The notes under the pieces are model-generated. The model worked only from the letters and a program-made list of their open reading frames with translations. It was not told the origin of the DNA and made no database searches. From an uncultured Akkermansia sp. (GTDB lineage: Bacteria; Verrucomicrobiota; Verrucomicrobiia; Verrucomicrobiales; Akkermansiaceae), in assembly GCA_904501955.1 (NCBI GenBank), contig CAJGCY010000012.1, positions 1 through 30,156 on the forward strand: 30,156 bases of DNA. Direction: 5' to 3'. Each line of letters begins with the position of its first letter. Positions within the stretch are counted from its first letter, which is position 1. The translations under genes and the position numbers were made by a program. Shown here piece after piece: positions 22,972-29,814 of the stretch.

Positions 22972-23010
22972 AGGCGCCCTGTTCTTGCAAGGAAGGATAG
23001 GGTGCCTTTC
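22972..23010 (+). terminator. Intercistronic stem-loop between the yqjD-like and yqjE-like genes
   Basis: AGGCGCCCT (22972-22980) pairs with AGGGTGCCT (22999-23007), with one G-T pair and an 18-base loop, followed by TTTC. The short U-run suggests a partial terminator that lowers expression of downstream genes rather than a full stop. Confidence 0.4.
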
Positions 23011-23030
23011 ACTCATACTGCACAGGTAGA

Positions 23031-23474
23031 ATGTCATTCTTTTCCTTTAAGAAACCGCAGGTGGTGATAACTCTGCAAGAGCAGAGCGGTCGCTTGGTGG
23101 ATGATGTTCGCACTGTTGCTCGCCAGGCATCGACTCACCTGAAGTCGCTTGCCGAGCTGTTGCGACTGGAGCTCGAGGAGTATTTTGCACAGCAGAGACG
23201 GCGGGCGGCCTATTATGCCGTGGCGGGAGTGCTGTTGCTGGTGGCATATCTGTGTTTGTGCGCCTTTGCCTGCGTTTGGTTGGCGCAGTGGTTGGAATCC
23301 TGGCTGTGGGCAACGGGAATTGTATTTCTGTTTAATTTCATGGTGGGCGTCATCGCTCTGCTGTGCGGGCGCTCGTGTAAGCCCGGTCCTTTTGCCGCCG
23401 CCACGCGTGAAGAACTCAAGAATGATGTGAAATGTCTCAAGATTCTGTTCAGCGAAGAAAACAAGAACTCCTGA
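23031..23474 (+). CDS. YqjE-like / phage-holin-superfamily membrane protein
   Basis: A 147-residue protein. A charged helical N-terminus (about residues 20-60, with QASTHLKSLAELLRLELEEYFAQQRRR) precedes two hydrophobic helices (about 62-83 and 87-111). A C-terminal FAAATREELKNDVKCLK segment matches the conserved F-x-x-T-x-x-E-L-x-x-D-x-x-x-L-K motif of YqjE-type holin-superfamily proteins. These are inner-membrane proteins of unclear function, not phage lysis genes in this setting. The end overlaps the next gene by 43 bases. It sits second in a yqjD-E-K-like trio. Confidence 0.78.
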   Translation: MSFFSFKKPQVVITLQEQSGRLVDDVRTVARQASTHLKSLAELLRLELEEYFAQQRRRAAYYAVAGVLLLVAYLCLCAFACVWLAQWLESWLWATGIVFLFNFMVGVIALLCGRSCKPGPFAAATREELKNDVKCLKILFSEENKNS

Positions 23475-23833
23475 TGCGCATTGCCACGGAGCGCGTGGAG
23501 TTGGTGGATTCTATCTGCTCCACCCAAAGCCGTGTCGCAGCGTGCTCTGAGGCATTGCACACGGGCAATAAACTTGTGAAGGTGCTTACCTCTGCCGCAG
23601 TGGGCGTGTTCGGTATCGGCGCGGCCTTGCTTTGCCGCAGTAAGAAGGCGAATGTGGCGGCTGCTGCACTCTCTCCCCACGTAGGGGCAGGGCGGTTTGT
23701 GGCAGCTAATCTGGTAACCATGGTGTTGATTCCCTGGTTGCAAAAAGTTTTTGTCGGGGCTCCTCCCGAGGAGGAGAAAAAGAAGAGCGGCGGGATTTTT
23801 GGTTTCGCAAAACGCTTGTTCTGCCGTCGTTAA
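23432..23833 (+). CDS. YqjK-like protein
   Basis: A 133-residue protein. The N-terminal QRRKQELLMRIATERVELV matches the R-R-K-x-x-L-L-x-x-I-x-x-x-R-x-x-L pattern of YqjK. This supports the ATG at 23432, inside the preceding gene, rather than the ATG at 23474 that overlaps its stop codon. Two hydrophobic stretches follow (about residues 48-65 and 88-105), then a charged EEEKKKSGG segment and a basic C-terminus. It is the third gene of the yqjD-E-K-like trio. Function is unknown; membrane association with a possible structural or stress role is inferred. It lies 30 bases before the nucleotidyltransferase-kinase gene, so the trio and the sugar genes look co-transcribed. Confidence 0.7.
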   Translation: MSQDSVQRRKQELLMRIATERVELVDSICSTQSRVAACSEALHTGNKLVKVLTSAAVGVFGIGAALLCRSKKANVAAAALSPHVGAGRFVAANLVTMVLIPWLQKVFVGAPPEEEKKKSGGIFGFAKRLFCRR

Positions 23834-23863
23834 GGAGCGGCTTGGTTGAGTAGATTGCCGGAG

Positions 23864-25027
23864 ATGAAGAAGATTTTTGTATCAGGTGCGTTTAATGTGT
23901 TGCATGCCGGGCATGTGCAGTTTTTTAATGATGCTCGGGCATTGGGCGACTATCTGATAGTGTCGTTCCCCCCTGCGGATTTGTTGTGGAAGCTGTACGA
24001 GAAAAAGTCCGTGTTGGATGATGCGGATAAAATGGCCGTGCTGAAATCCCTCTCGATGATTGATGAGGTTGTGCTCTCCACCGATGAGGATGTAGCGCTT
24101 TCTTTCCGCTCCGCCTTCTTGCAGACCGCACCGGATTTGTTGGTTGTCACCACGGATGATTTGTATCTGGATGCCAAGCGCCGCCTGTGCGAGGAAACCG
24201 GGGCTCAGCTGGTGGTGTTGGAAAAAACGCAACCCGAAGGCCGCACGACCAGTAGTACCTCAGTTGTAGACCGCATCAAAGCACCGCTGCATGTGCCCTT
24301 GCGTGTGGATTTTGCAGGTGGTTGGTTGGATGTCCCGGCCAAAGCCATTCCCGGGGAGTACGTGGTGAACTGCTCCGTTTCTCCCACGGTGTCATTGAAA
24401 GAGTGGTGCTACCGCCAAGGCGCCGGTATGGGAGGCAGTGGTGGTTGGAGCGTGCTCAACGGCTGGGACCCCGTTGGTTCCGAGCTGGGGCTCGGTGTAG
24501 GCTGGCAAGACCCCGCCGTTATTGCTGAGACCGGCGCTTGCGTGTGGTGCTCCGGCCCGCGCCCGGTGCTCGACTTCAAGAATACGGGCGAGTTTTTGCG
24601 CGGTAAGATGGCCATTTACGATACCCGCGTGAAGCATGATACGCCCGGGCTGGCTGCGCTGGAGCGCAATTATGCCAAAATTGCGAAGGCCGCGCGTGTG
24701 GCGCGCTTGGGCGTGCATGAGAAAGACGTGTCCGTGCTCGCCGTCGGTGTGCAGCTCAGCTATCAAGTTCAGTTAGAGGAGGGGATGCTTCCGTTGGAGC
24801 GCATCGGCGATTCCGTTGCTCATAAGTATTGTGGTGGTGGCCATGGTGGCTACGCTCTGTATCTGTATGAAACGACTGAGGCTCGCGAGGCTGCTCTGGA
24901 ATCCTGCGAATACCTCTACCCCATTGAGCCGTATTGCCGTACGTTCGGTAAAGACGAGCCGGTGCAGTGGGAGGAAAAATACCGTGAGCGCATTTTCCGC
25001 CAAAATGTGCGTAAAGATAACTTCTGA
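23864..25027 (+). CDS. Fused cytidylyltransferase-like / GHMP kinase-like sugar activation enzyme
   Basis: A 387-residue two-domain protein. Residues 1-137 are a nucleotidyltransferase of the RfaE-C/TagD type: KKIFVSGAFNVLHAGHVQFF carries the HxGH motif, and RTTSSTSVVDRI is the closing nucleotide-binding motif. Residues 140-387 resemble a GHMP sugar kinase: PLRVDFAGGWLDVP (motif 1), a Gly-rich GAGMGGSGG where motif 2 (GLGSSAA type) is expected, GVGWQDP with a likely catalytic Asp as in heptose kinases, and GGGHGGYALYL (motif 3). It probably phosphorylates a sugar and transfers a nucleotide to it, as Fkp does for fucose and HddA/HddC or HldE do for heptose; the sugar is unknown. An upstream TTG (23846) preceded by AAGGAG is an alternative start, but the paralog at 25035 starts like the ATG used here. 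Confidence 0.82.
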   Translation: MKKIFVSGAFNVLHAGHVQFFNDARALGDYLIVSFPPADLLWKLYEKKSVLDDADKMAVLKSLSMIDEVVLSTDEDVALSFRSAFLQTAPDLLVVTTDDLYLDAKRRLCEETGAQLVVLEKTQPEGRTTSSTSVVDRIKAPLHVPLRVDFAGGWLDVPAKAIPGEYVVNCSVSPTVSLKEWCYRQGAGMGGSGGWSVLNGWDPVGSELGLGVGWQDPAVIAETGACVWCSGPRPVLDFKNTGEFLRGKMAIYDTRVKHDTPGLAALERNYAKIAKAARVARLGVHEKDVSVLAVGVQLSYQVQLEEGMLPLERIGDSVAHKYCGGGHGGYALYLYETTEAREAALESCEYLYPIEPYCRTFGKDEPVQWEEKYRERIFRQNVRKDNF

Positions 25028-25034
25028 TTCTGAT

Positions 25035-25454
25035 ATGCCTAAGGTTTTTGTTTCAGGTTGCTTTGATGTGTTACACAGTGGCCACATTGCCTTTTTGGAA
25101 GAGGCTGCGAGCTACGGTGATGTGTACGTATCCCTCGGTTCGGATGAAACGGTGTGGCAGTTGAAAAATCGCAAGACGATGTACACGGAGCAGGAGCGTA
25201 AATACATGCTGGAGGCCATTCGTTTTGTGAAAAAAGTGTACATCGGGCCGGATACGGGCAAGATTTTGGACTTTGCGCCTCTGCTGGATGAGGTGCAGCC
25301 GGATATCTTCTTCGTGAATGCGGATGGCACCAGCGATGAGAAAAAAGCTTTTGTTGAATCTAAGGGAATTCGCTACGTGACAAGTTCCCGTGTACCGCAT
25401 GCGGATTTGCCGGTGCGGTCTACTACCAGTATACGTGAAACTCTTAAAAAATGA
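25035..25454 (+). CDS. RfaE-C-like nucleotidyltransferase (stand-alone)
   Basis: A 139-residue cytidylyltransferase-fold protein. It begins PKVFVSGCFDVLHSGHIAFL with the HxGH catalytic motif, continues through QERKYMLEAIRFVKKVYIG and FFVNADG, and ends with RSTTSIRETL, the usual closing motif. It resembles the ADP-heptose / glycerol-3-phosphate class of transferases and is a distant paralog of the N-terminal half of the preceding protein. The frame is open far upstream, but the ATG at 25035, 7 bases after the previous stop codon, gives the standard family start. It overlaps the next gene by 4 bases (ATGA), implying translational coupling. The nucleotide and sugar used cannot be read from sequence alone. 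Confidence 0.85.
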   Translation: MPKVFVSGCFDVLHSGHIAFLEEAASYGDVYVSLGSDETVWQLKNRKTMYTEQERKYMLEAIRFVKKVYIGPDTGKILDFAPLLDEVQPDIFFVNADGTSDEKKAFVESKGIRYVTSSRVPHADLPVRSTTSIRETLKK

Positions 25455-25825
25455 ATACAACCGGTATTAAATACGAGGTGGGAGAGCAGGGGGATCGCCC
25501 GTGGGGTGAGTGGCAAGTGCTTGATAAACAATCCCACGTTGTCGTGAAAAAAATCCTTGTGTATCCGGGCTGTCGCCTTTCGTTACAGCGCCATCAGCAC
25601 CGTACGGAGCGCTGGATTGTGACGGAAGGTGTTGCTACGGCTTATTGTGACGGGCGTATTACTCAACTGCACGTGGGTGAGTCCATTTGGATTCCGCGCC
25701 AGAGCATGCACCGCCTCAGCAATGAGGGGGAAGGCCCGCTGGCGCTCATTGAAATTCAGCTCGGTGATTTCCTTTCGGAGGATGATATTGAGCGCTTCGA
25801 TGACGATTACGGTCGCGAAGACTGA
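25451..25825 (+). CDS. Phosphomannose isomerase type II-like cupin
   Basis: A 124-residue single-domain cupin. RPWGEWQVLD near the start and LVYPGCRLSLQRHQHRTERWIVTEG (cupin motif 1, with metal-ligand candidates HxH...E) match the C-terminal isomerase domain of mannose-6-phosphate isomerase / GDP-mannose pyrophosphorylase proteins. IWIPRQSMHRLSN gives the second motif His. The stand-alone form suggests a sugar-phosphate isomerase supplying the adjacent kinase and transferases. It is translationally coupled to the preceding gene. It may use a phosphosugar other than mannose. Confidence 0.82.
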   Translation: MNTTGIKYEVGEQGDRPWGEWQVLDKQSHVVVKKILVYPGCRLSLQRHQHRTERWIVTEGVATAYCDGRITQLHVGESIWIPRQSMHRLSNEGEGPLALIEIQLGDFLSEDDIERFDDDYGRED

Positions 25826-25839
25826 TAACTATTTGTTTT

Positions 25840-26721
25840 ATGTCCAAAAAACACCTTTCCGACAGTTCTGTATGGGATGCTGTTGATGGTATCCTTGTGT
25901 TGAATTTGGATAAAAGCCCGGAGCGAATGGAGCGTTTCCTGCAAAAAAACGGGCAGCTTTTCCCTGCGGAAAAACTGGTGCGAATCAGCGCAGCGTATGG
26001 AAAAGATTTCCCCGGTTATGGGGAGAAACCTTGGTTTACCGAGCGCACGGGAGATCGCGCCGCGTTTTGGGCAGGTACTGCGGGTTGTGCCGTTTCTCAC
26101 CGCCGCGCCATTGAGTACGCCGCCGCGCACGGGTGGAAAAAAGTGTTGATTATGGAAGATGATGCAGTGTTGCATGCTACGGATGATGCCTCGAACATGC
26201 TGCGACGTGCATTGCATACGCTGAAAGGCCGCTTCTTGCTTTATCCCGGATTCAGTCGCCCCACTCCATTTGGAAGGTGTGTTGCCAAAGAGGGGGAGGC
26301 TTCTCTGTGGTTGGTGGAAGGTGTATTATCTACGTTTTCTTACATTGTTTCTCAAGAGCTTTATCAAATTTTGCTCGATAAACTGCCGACGGAGGATACG
26401 GCATGGGAGTGGATTTCTAAGCACAGAGCAGTCGATTCATTCTACAGGGATGTCATTTCGACCATGCGTTCCGTCAAAACATACGTTGTCATGCCGGATT
26501 TGATTATCCATGAGGATGGCCCGTCTGAAATTGCCGGAAATACCTCCATCTCGCCGGAGCATAATCGCGACCTTGAGCCTTTGAGTTATGCTTCTTTCAA
26601 AGGGATAATGCGTGTCCTGAGTCGCCCGATTAGGAATTGTAAGCGGCGCCTGAACTCAATCAGAACATGGCTGCGTGCCCGAAAAGGAGGCTTCCCCGGC
26701 TTCAGAAAGAGTCATAAATAA
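25840..26721 (+). CDS. Glycosyltransferase family 25 (LPS biosynthesis type)
   Basis: A 293-residue protein with GT25 hallmarks: ILVLNLDKSPERMERF near the N-terminus, TAGCAVSHRRAIEYA (about residues 84-98) and VLIMEDDAVLH (about 106-116), where the EDD motif should bind the metal and nucleotide sugar. DLIIHEDGPSEI occurs near residue 225. The basic C-terminus (KRRLNSIRTWLRARKGG) could bind the membrane surface. GT25 enzymes add galactose or other sugars to lipooligosaccharide or to proteins. It follows the sugar-activation genes by 14 bases and probably ends the operon; no good terminator is seen before thrS. It lacks a signal peptide, so it acts in the cytoplasm. Confidence 0.85.
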   Translation: MSKKHLSDSSVWDAVDGILVLNLDKSPERMERFLQKNGQLFPAEKLVRISAAYGKDFPGYGEKPWFTERTGDRAAFWAGTAGCAVSHRRAIEYAAAHGWKKVLIMEDDAVLHATDDASNMLRRALHTLKGRFLLYPGFSRPTPFGRCVAKEGEASLWLVEGVLSTFSYIVSQELYQILLDKLPTEDTAWEWISKHRAVDSFYRDVISTMRSVKTYVVMPDLIIHEDGPSEIAGNTSISPEHNRDLEPLSYASFKGIMRVLSRPIRNCKRRLNSIRTWLRARKGGFPGFRKSHK

Positions 26722-26736
26722 GAAGAAATGCTCAAA

Positions 26737-26791
26737 AATCAGCCTTCAAACATGGATTAGACTTGATTTCTGGGCTGATTAGAGGCATATT
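26737..26791 (+). promoter_or_regulatory. thrS upstream region: stem-loop and weak promoter boxes
   Basis: AATCAGCC (26737-26744) pairs with GGCTGATT (26773-26780) across a 28-base loop. TTGATT (26763-26768) and CATATT (26786-26791) are 17 bases apart and could be a thrS promoter with a leader of about 13 bases. There is no T-box signature. Confidence 0.3.
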
Positions 26792-26810
26792 AAAGGCTCA
26801 CAACAACATT

Positions 26811-28739
26811 ATGTCTGAACAAAAAGAACGAAAGACACTGGAAGAACGTAATCAAGCCAGCGACTTGGAGCGTCTGCGCCACTCCTGCGCACACGTGTTG
26901 GCCGCTGCCATCTGCCGCATCTGGCCGCAGGCTCAGCTTGCTGCCGGTCCTGCTGTGGAGAATGGCTTTTATTACGATATTGAGCTCGATCACAACATCT
27001 CCTCTGCGGAGTTCGAGCTCATTGAGGCTGAAATGAAGAAAATTGTTAAGGAGAATCAGACATTTGAGCGAACTACCGTGACACGTGCCGAGGCTATGCA
27101 GATGGCTCAGTCCGGTGAGCTGGGCTCCATCGGCCCGCGCTCTGTCCCCTCCAAGTTCAAGGTTGATTTGCTCAACCGTATTCCGGAGGATGAAGAGATT
27201 TCCATTTACCGCAACGGCGACTTTACGGACCTTTGTGCCGGCCCGCACGTAGGGCGTACGGGTAACTGCAAGGCGTTCAAGGTGATGAGCGTGGCTTCCG
27301 CCTACTACCAGGGCGATGCCAATGGCCCCCGCTTGCAGCGTGTGTACGGCACCTGCTTCCCGAACCGCACGCAGTTGGATGAACACTTGGCTCGTTTGGA
27401 GGAGGCTCGCAAGCGCGACCACCGCAAGCTCGGCCGTGAGATGGGCTTGTTCACCATTGATGAGATGGTGGGGCAGGGCCTGATTCTCTGGAAGCCCAAG
27501 GGCGCTATCGTGCGCCGTGAGCTGCAGGACTTCATCACGGAGGAGCTCGACCGCATCGGCTACTCCCAGGTGTATACTCCCCACATCGGTAAGCTGGATT
27601 TGTACATGACCTCCGGTCACTGGGCTCACTACAAGGAAAGCCAGTTCCCGCCCATCCCGGATCCGGACGATTTCAAGAAGCTGCGTGATGAGAACGCAAG
27701 CTGCGCAGACCTCTTCAACGCTTTGGACACGAAGACCATCACCGGCTTCATGCTCAAGCCGATGAACTGCCCCCACCACATCCGTATTTACGACAGTGAG
27801 CCGCACTCCTACCGCGACCTGCCTGTTCGCTTGGCTGAGTTCGGTACCGTGTACCGCTGGGAGCAGAGTGGTGAGCTGGGCGGCATGACCCGCGTGCGTG
27901 GTTTCACGCAGGATGATGCACACATCTTCTGCCGTCCGGACCAGATTAAGGCGGAGGTGCAGCAGTGCATCGGCATTGTGAAGCACATCCTCGGTACCTT
28001 GCAGATGAATGACTACCGCGTGCGCCTCTCCCTCCGTGACAAGGATTACACGGATGAGAAGTACGTCGGTACCGTGGAGAACTGGAAACTGGCCGAGCAG
28101 GCTCTGCGCGAGGTGCTCACGGAGAATGGTTTCGATTACATCGAGGCTGAGAACGAGGCTGCTTTCTACGGCCCGAAGATTGACTTCATCGTACGCGACG
28201 TTATCGGCCGCGATTGGCAGCTCGGCACCGTGCAGGTGGACTACAACCTGCCGGAGCGTTTCGATCTCTCCTACACCGGTACGGACAACAAGCCGCACCG
28301 CCCGATTATGATTCACCGTGCGCCCTTCGGCTCCATGGAGCGCTTCACCGGCTTGCTTATCGAGCACTTTGCCGGTAAGTTCCCGACTTGGCTTGCCCCG
28401 GAGCAGGTGCGCGTGCTGCCCATCTCCGATAAGGTGGCCGATTTCGCGGAGAACGTGCGCAAGGCTCTTGCAGCCAAGTGCGTGCGCGTAACGCTGGATG
28501 ACGCTCCGGATAAGATTGGCGCGAAGATTCGTAACGCCCGCTTGGATCGCGTGCCCTACATGGTAGTGGTCGGTCAGCGCGAGGCGGAGCAGGGCTTGGT
28601 ATCCATCCGTCACCGTGAGTTGGATGTTGTCGGTACGATGAGCGTTGAGGACTTTGTCGCCGCTGTTACGGCTGAAATTGACCAGCGTCTCATTCGCCCC
28701 GCTCTTGAGCCCCAGCAGAAGGAGGAAAACAAACAGTAA
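26811..28739 (+). CDS. thrS: Threonine-tRNA ligase lacking the TGS domain
   Basis: ThrRS charges tRNA-Thr in the cytoplasm. The 642-residue protein starts MSEQKERKTLEERNQ and goes straight into the editing domain: RHSCAH and later CAGPHVG hold the His/His/Cys/His zinc-type site. The class II core follows, with LKPMNCPHHIRIY, SYRDLPVRLAEFGTVYRWEQSG (motif 2), RGFTQDDAHIFC and IHRAPFGSMERFTGLLIEHFAG (motif 3), then the anticodon-binding domain. The N-terminal TGS domain of about 60 residues present in E. coli ThrRS is absent, and no in-frame sequence upstream could encode it. Instead the core carries roughly 20 extra residues between YKESQF and LKPMNCP. The frame runs upstream to a TTG at 26763, but the ATG at 26811 is the better start. 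Confidence 0.96.
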   Translation: MSEQKERKTLEERNQASDLERLRHSCAHVLAAAICRIWPQAQLAAGPAVENGFYYDIELDHNISSAEFELIEAEMKKIVKENQTFERTTVTRAEAMQMAQSGELGSIGPRSVPSKFKVDLLNRIPEDEEISIYRNGDFTDLCAGPHVGRTGNCKAFKVMSVASAYYQGDANGPRLQRVYGTCFPNRTQLDEHLARLEEARKRDHRKLGREMGLFTIDEMVGQGLILWKPKGAIVRRELQDFITEELDRIGYSQVYTPHIGKLDLYMTSGHWAHYKESQFPPIPDPDDFKKLRDENASCADLFNALDTKTITGFMLKPMNCPHHIRIYDSEPHSYRDLPVRLAEFGTVYRWEQSGELGGMTRVRGFTQDDAHIFCRPDQIKAEVQQCIGIVKHILGTLQMNDYRVRLSLRDKDYTDEKYVGTVENWKLAEQALREVLTENGFDYIEAENEAAFYGPKIDFIVRDVIGRDWQLGTVQVDYNLPERFDLSYTGTDNKPHRPIMIHRAPFGSMERFTGLLIEHFAGKFPTWLAPEQVRVLPISDKVADFAENVRKALAAKCVRVTLDDAPDKIGAKIRNARLDRVPYMVVVGQREAEQGLVSIRHRELDVVGTMSVEDFVAAVTAEIDQRLIRPALEPQQKEENKQ

Positions 28740-28749
28740 GATTTTTCGG

Positions 28750-28776
28750 GCGGAGCTCCCACACGTGGAGCTCCGC
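28750..28776 (+). promoter_or_regulatory. Perfect hairpin between thrS and infC
   Basis: GCGGAGCTCC (28750-28759) pairs exactly with GGAGCTCCGC (28767-28776) around a 7-base loop. No T-run follows on either strand, so it is not a normal terminator. It may be an infC leader structure, an RNA-processing site or a stabiliser of the thrS mRNA end. Confidence 0.5.
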
Positions 28777-28818
28777 TCATTGAAAAAACACACAGAATAA
28801 AACAAAGAACACACACAC

Positions 28819-29472
28819 GTGCCCACCCCACCTAAAAACAATAACCCCGGCAATCGCGGCAACCGTCGCGATCAGAATGCCAAAACTCCGCAGACGCGAG
28901 TCAACGACCGCATCCGCGCTCCCAGAGTCCGAGTCGTTACCGCCACCGGTGACCAGCTCGGCGTGATGTCCACTCGCGACGCTCTCGCCAAGGCCAAGGA
29001 AATCGGTCTTGACCTTGTAGAGGTAGCGCCCAATGCGGATCCGCCTGTTTGCCGCCTGATCGACTACGGCAAATATAAGTACATGCAGGCTAAGTTGCAG
29101 AAGAGCAACAAGACCAAGGCTGTGCGCATGAAGGAAATCAAGCTGCGCATCGGTACGGATGTCAATGACTACAACGTCAAGATGGCTCGTACGGAGCAGT
29201 TCTTGGATCACGGTCACAAGGTGCGCTTCCAATTGCGTTTCCGCGGTCGTGAGAATGCCCACCAGCAGCTTGGCTTGGAGGTGATGGCTAAGGTGGTTGA
29301 GGATATGAAGACCATGGGCAAGGTGGACCAACCCGCCAAGTTGGCAGGTAATACCGTTACCATGGTGCTTACCCCGCTTCCCAACGGTCAGCGTGTCAAG
29401 AAGTTCAAGAAGTACGAAGAAGCTGACTTCGATGCGGAGTCTGAGGAGTTCGACGCCTCCGACGACGAATAA
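28819..29472 (+). CDS. infC: Translation initiation factor IF-3
   Basis: IF-3 binds the 30S subunit, prevents premature 50S joining and checks start-codon and initiator tRNA pairing. The 217-residue product has a basic Asn/Pro-rich N-terminus, then RVNDRIRAPRVRVV, GDQLGVMSTRDALAKAKEIGLDLVEVAPNADPPVCRLIDYGKYKY (IF-3 N domain and linker), and the C domain with VRMKEIKLRIGTDVNDYNVKMARTEQFL and KVRFQLRFRGRE. The end is an acidic tail (EADFDAESEEFDASDDE) longer than usual. The start codon is GTG at 28819, which agrees with the family habit of a non-ATG start used for autoregulation. It lies 79 bases after thrS. The usual next genes rpmI and rplT are not present in the 650 bases that follow. Confidence 0.95.
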   Translation: MPTPPKNNNPGNRGNRRDQNAKTPQTRVNDRIRAPRVRVVTATGDQLGVMSTRDALAKAKEIGLDLVEVAPNADPPVCRLIDYGKYKYMQAKLQKSNKTKAVRMKEIKLRIGTDVNDYNVKMARTEQFLDHGHKVRFQLRFRGRENAHQQLGLEVMAKVVEDMKTMGKVDQPAKLAGNTVTMVLTPLPNGQRVKKFKKYEEADFDAESEEFDASDDE

Positions 29473-29498
29473 AGATTCTGCTGCGTAGCACATTTGCG

Positions 29499-29534
29499 AG
29501 CCTCGAGTGTCGTATGATGCTCGGGGCTTATTGC
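29499..29534 (+). terminator. Weak terminator-like hairpin after infC
   Basis: AGCCTCGAG (29499-29507) pairs with CTCGGGGCT (29520-29528), with one G-T pair and a 12-base loop. The following TATTGCATT is only moderately T-rich. It begins 27 bases after the infC stop codon. Confidence 0.5.
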
Positions 29535-29564
29535 ATTAGGGGGGGCGGTAAGTCAATCGTTCGT

Positions 29565-29814
29565 TCGGCAGACCGCGCGGAAAATCGGAAATTATCATCG
29601 TCTGCCGACGAAGGTGAAATCGCGCGTTCCTCGTGGTGCAAAATTCCCAACGGCTTTGATGTTGCGAGCATTCTACCACGTGCGCAGCACGTGATTTCAC
29701 CGCCCGAAGGGCGATTTCACCTAGCTCGCTTGCGTGCTAGATTTCACCAACGGCGTAGCTGTTGATTTCACCAATGGCCTCCGGCCATTGATTTTTCAAT
29801 TTCCGATTTATCGG
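29565..29814. repeat. Structured intergenic element 3 with inverted ends
   Basis: AAATCGGAAATT (29582-29593) and its exact complement AATTTCCGATTT (29798-29809) form 12-base inverted ends. The right one continues into CCGATTTATCGG (29803-29814), as in element 2. Around the left end is a 9-bp stem, TCGGCAGAC (29565-29573) / GTCTGCCGA (29600-29608). One inverted copy of the module spacer, GGTGAAAT, is at 29613-29620. The right half holds the hairpin array annotated separately. No protein-coding frame is supported here. Confidence 0.75.
29677..29790. repeat. Array of five mini-hairpins separated by ATTTCACC
   Basis: Five different hairpins stand head to tail: CACGTGC-GCA-GCACGTG (29677-29693), CGCCC-GAA-GGGCG (29701-29713), CTAGC...GCTAG (29721-29740, with an inner CGC-TT-GCG), CAACGGC-GTA-GCTGTTG (29748-29764) and CAATGGCC-TCC-GGCCATTG (29772-29790). 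ATTTCACC follows the first four (29694, 29714, 29741, 29765), and ATTTTTC follows the last. Stem sequences differ completely but the fold is kept. Four of the five loops are GNA triplets on one strand or the other (GCA, GAA, GTA, and TCC, which is GGA on the minus strand). Confidence 0.88.

Noticed and set aside
23846..23863. TTG start for the nucleotidyltransferase-kinase gene
   Set aside because: It has a fair Shine-Dalgarno motif, but such motifs are not used by neighbours, and the family start is the ATG at 23864.
26722..26810. T-box leader before thrS
   Set aside because: No specifier loop, no TGG-type antiterminator bulge and no terminator; the region is too short.
26790..28862. Long open frame (690 codons) antisense to thrS
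   Set aside because: It lies wholly opposite a well-conserved gene, has no recognisable domain, and reflects the codon bias of the true strand.
29677..29790. CRISPR array
   Set aside because: The regular ATTTCACC units are only 8 bases long and the intervening sequences are self-complementary, unlike CRISPR spacers.
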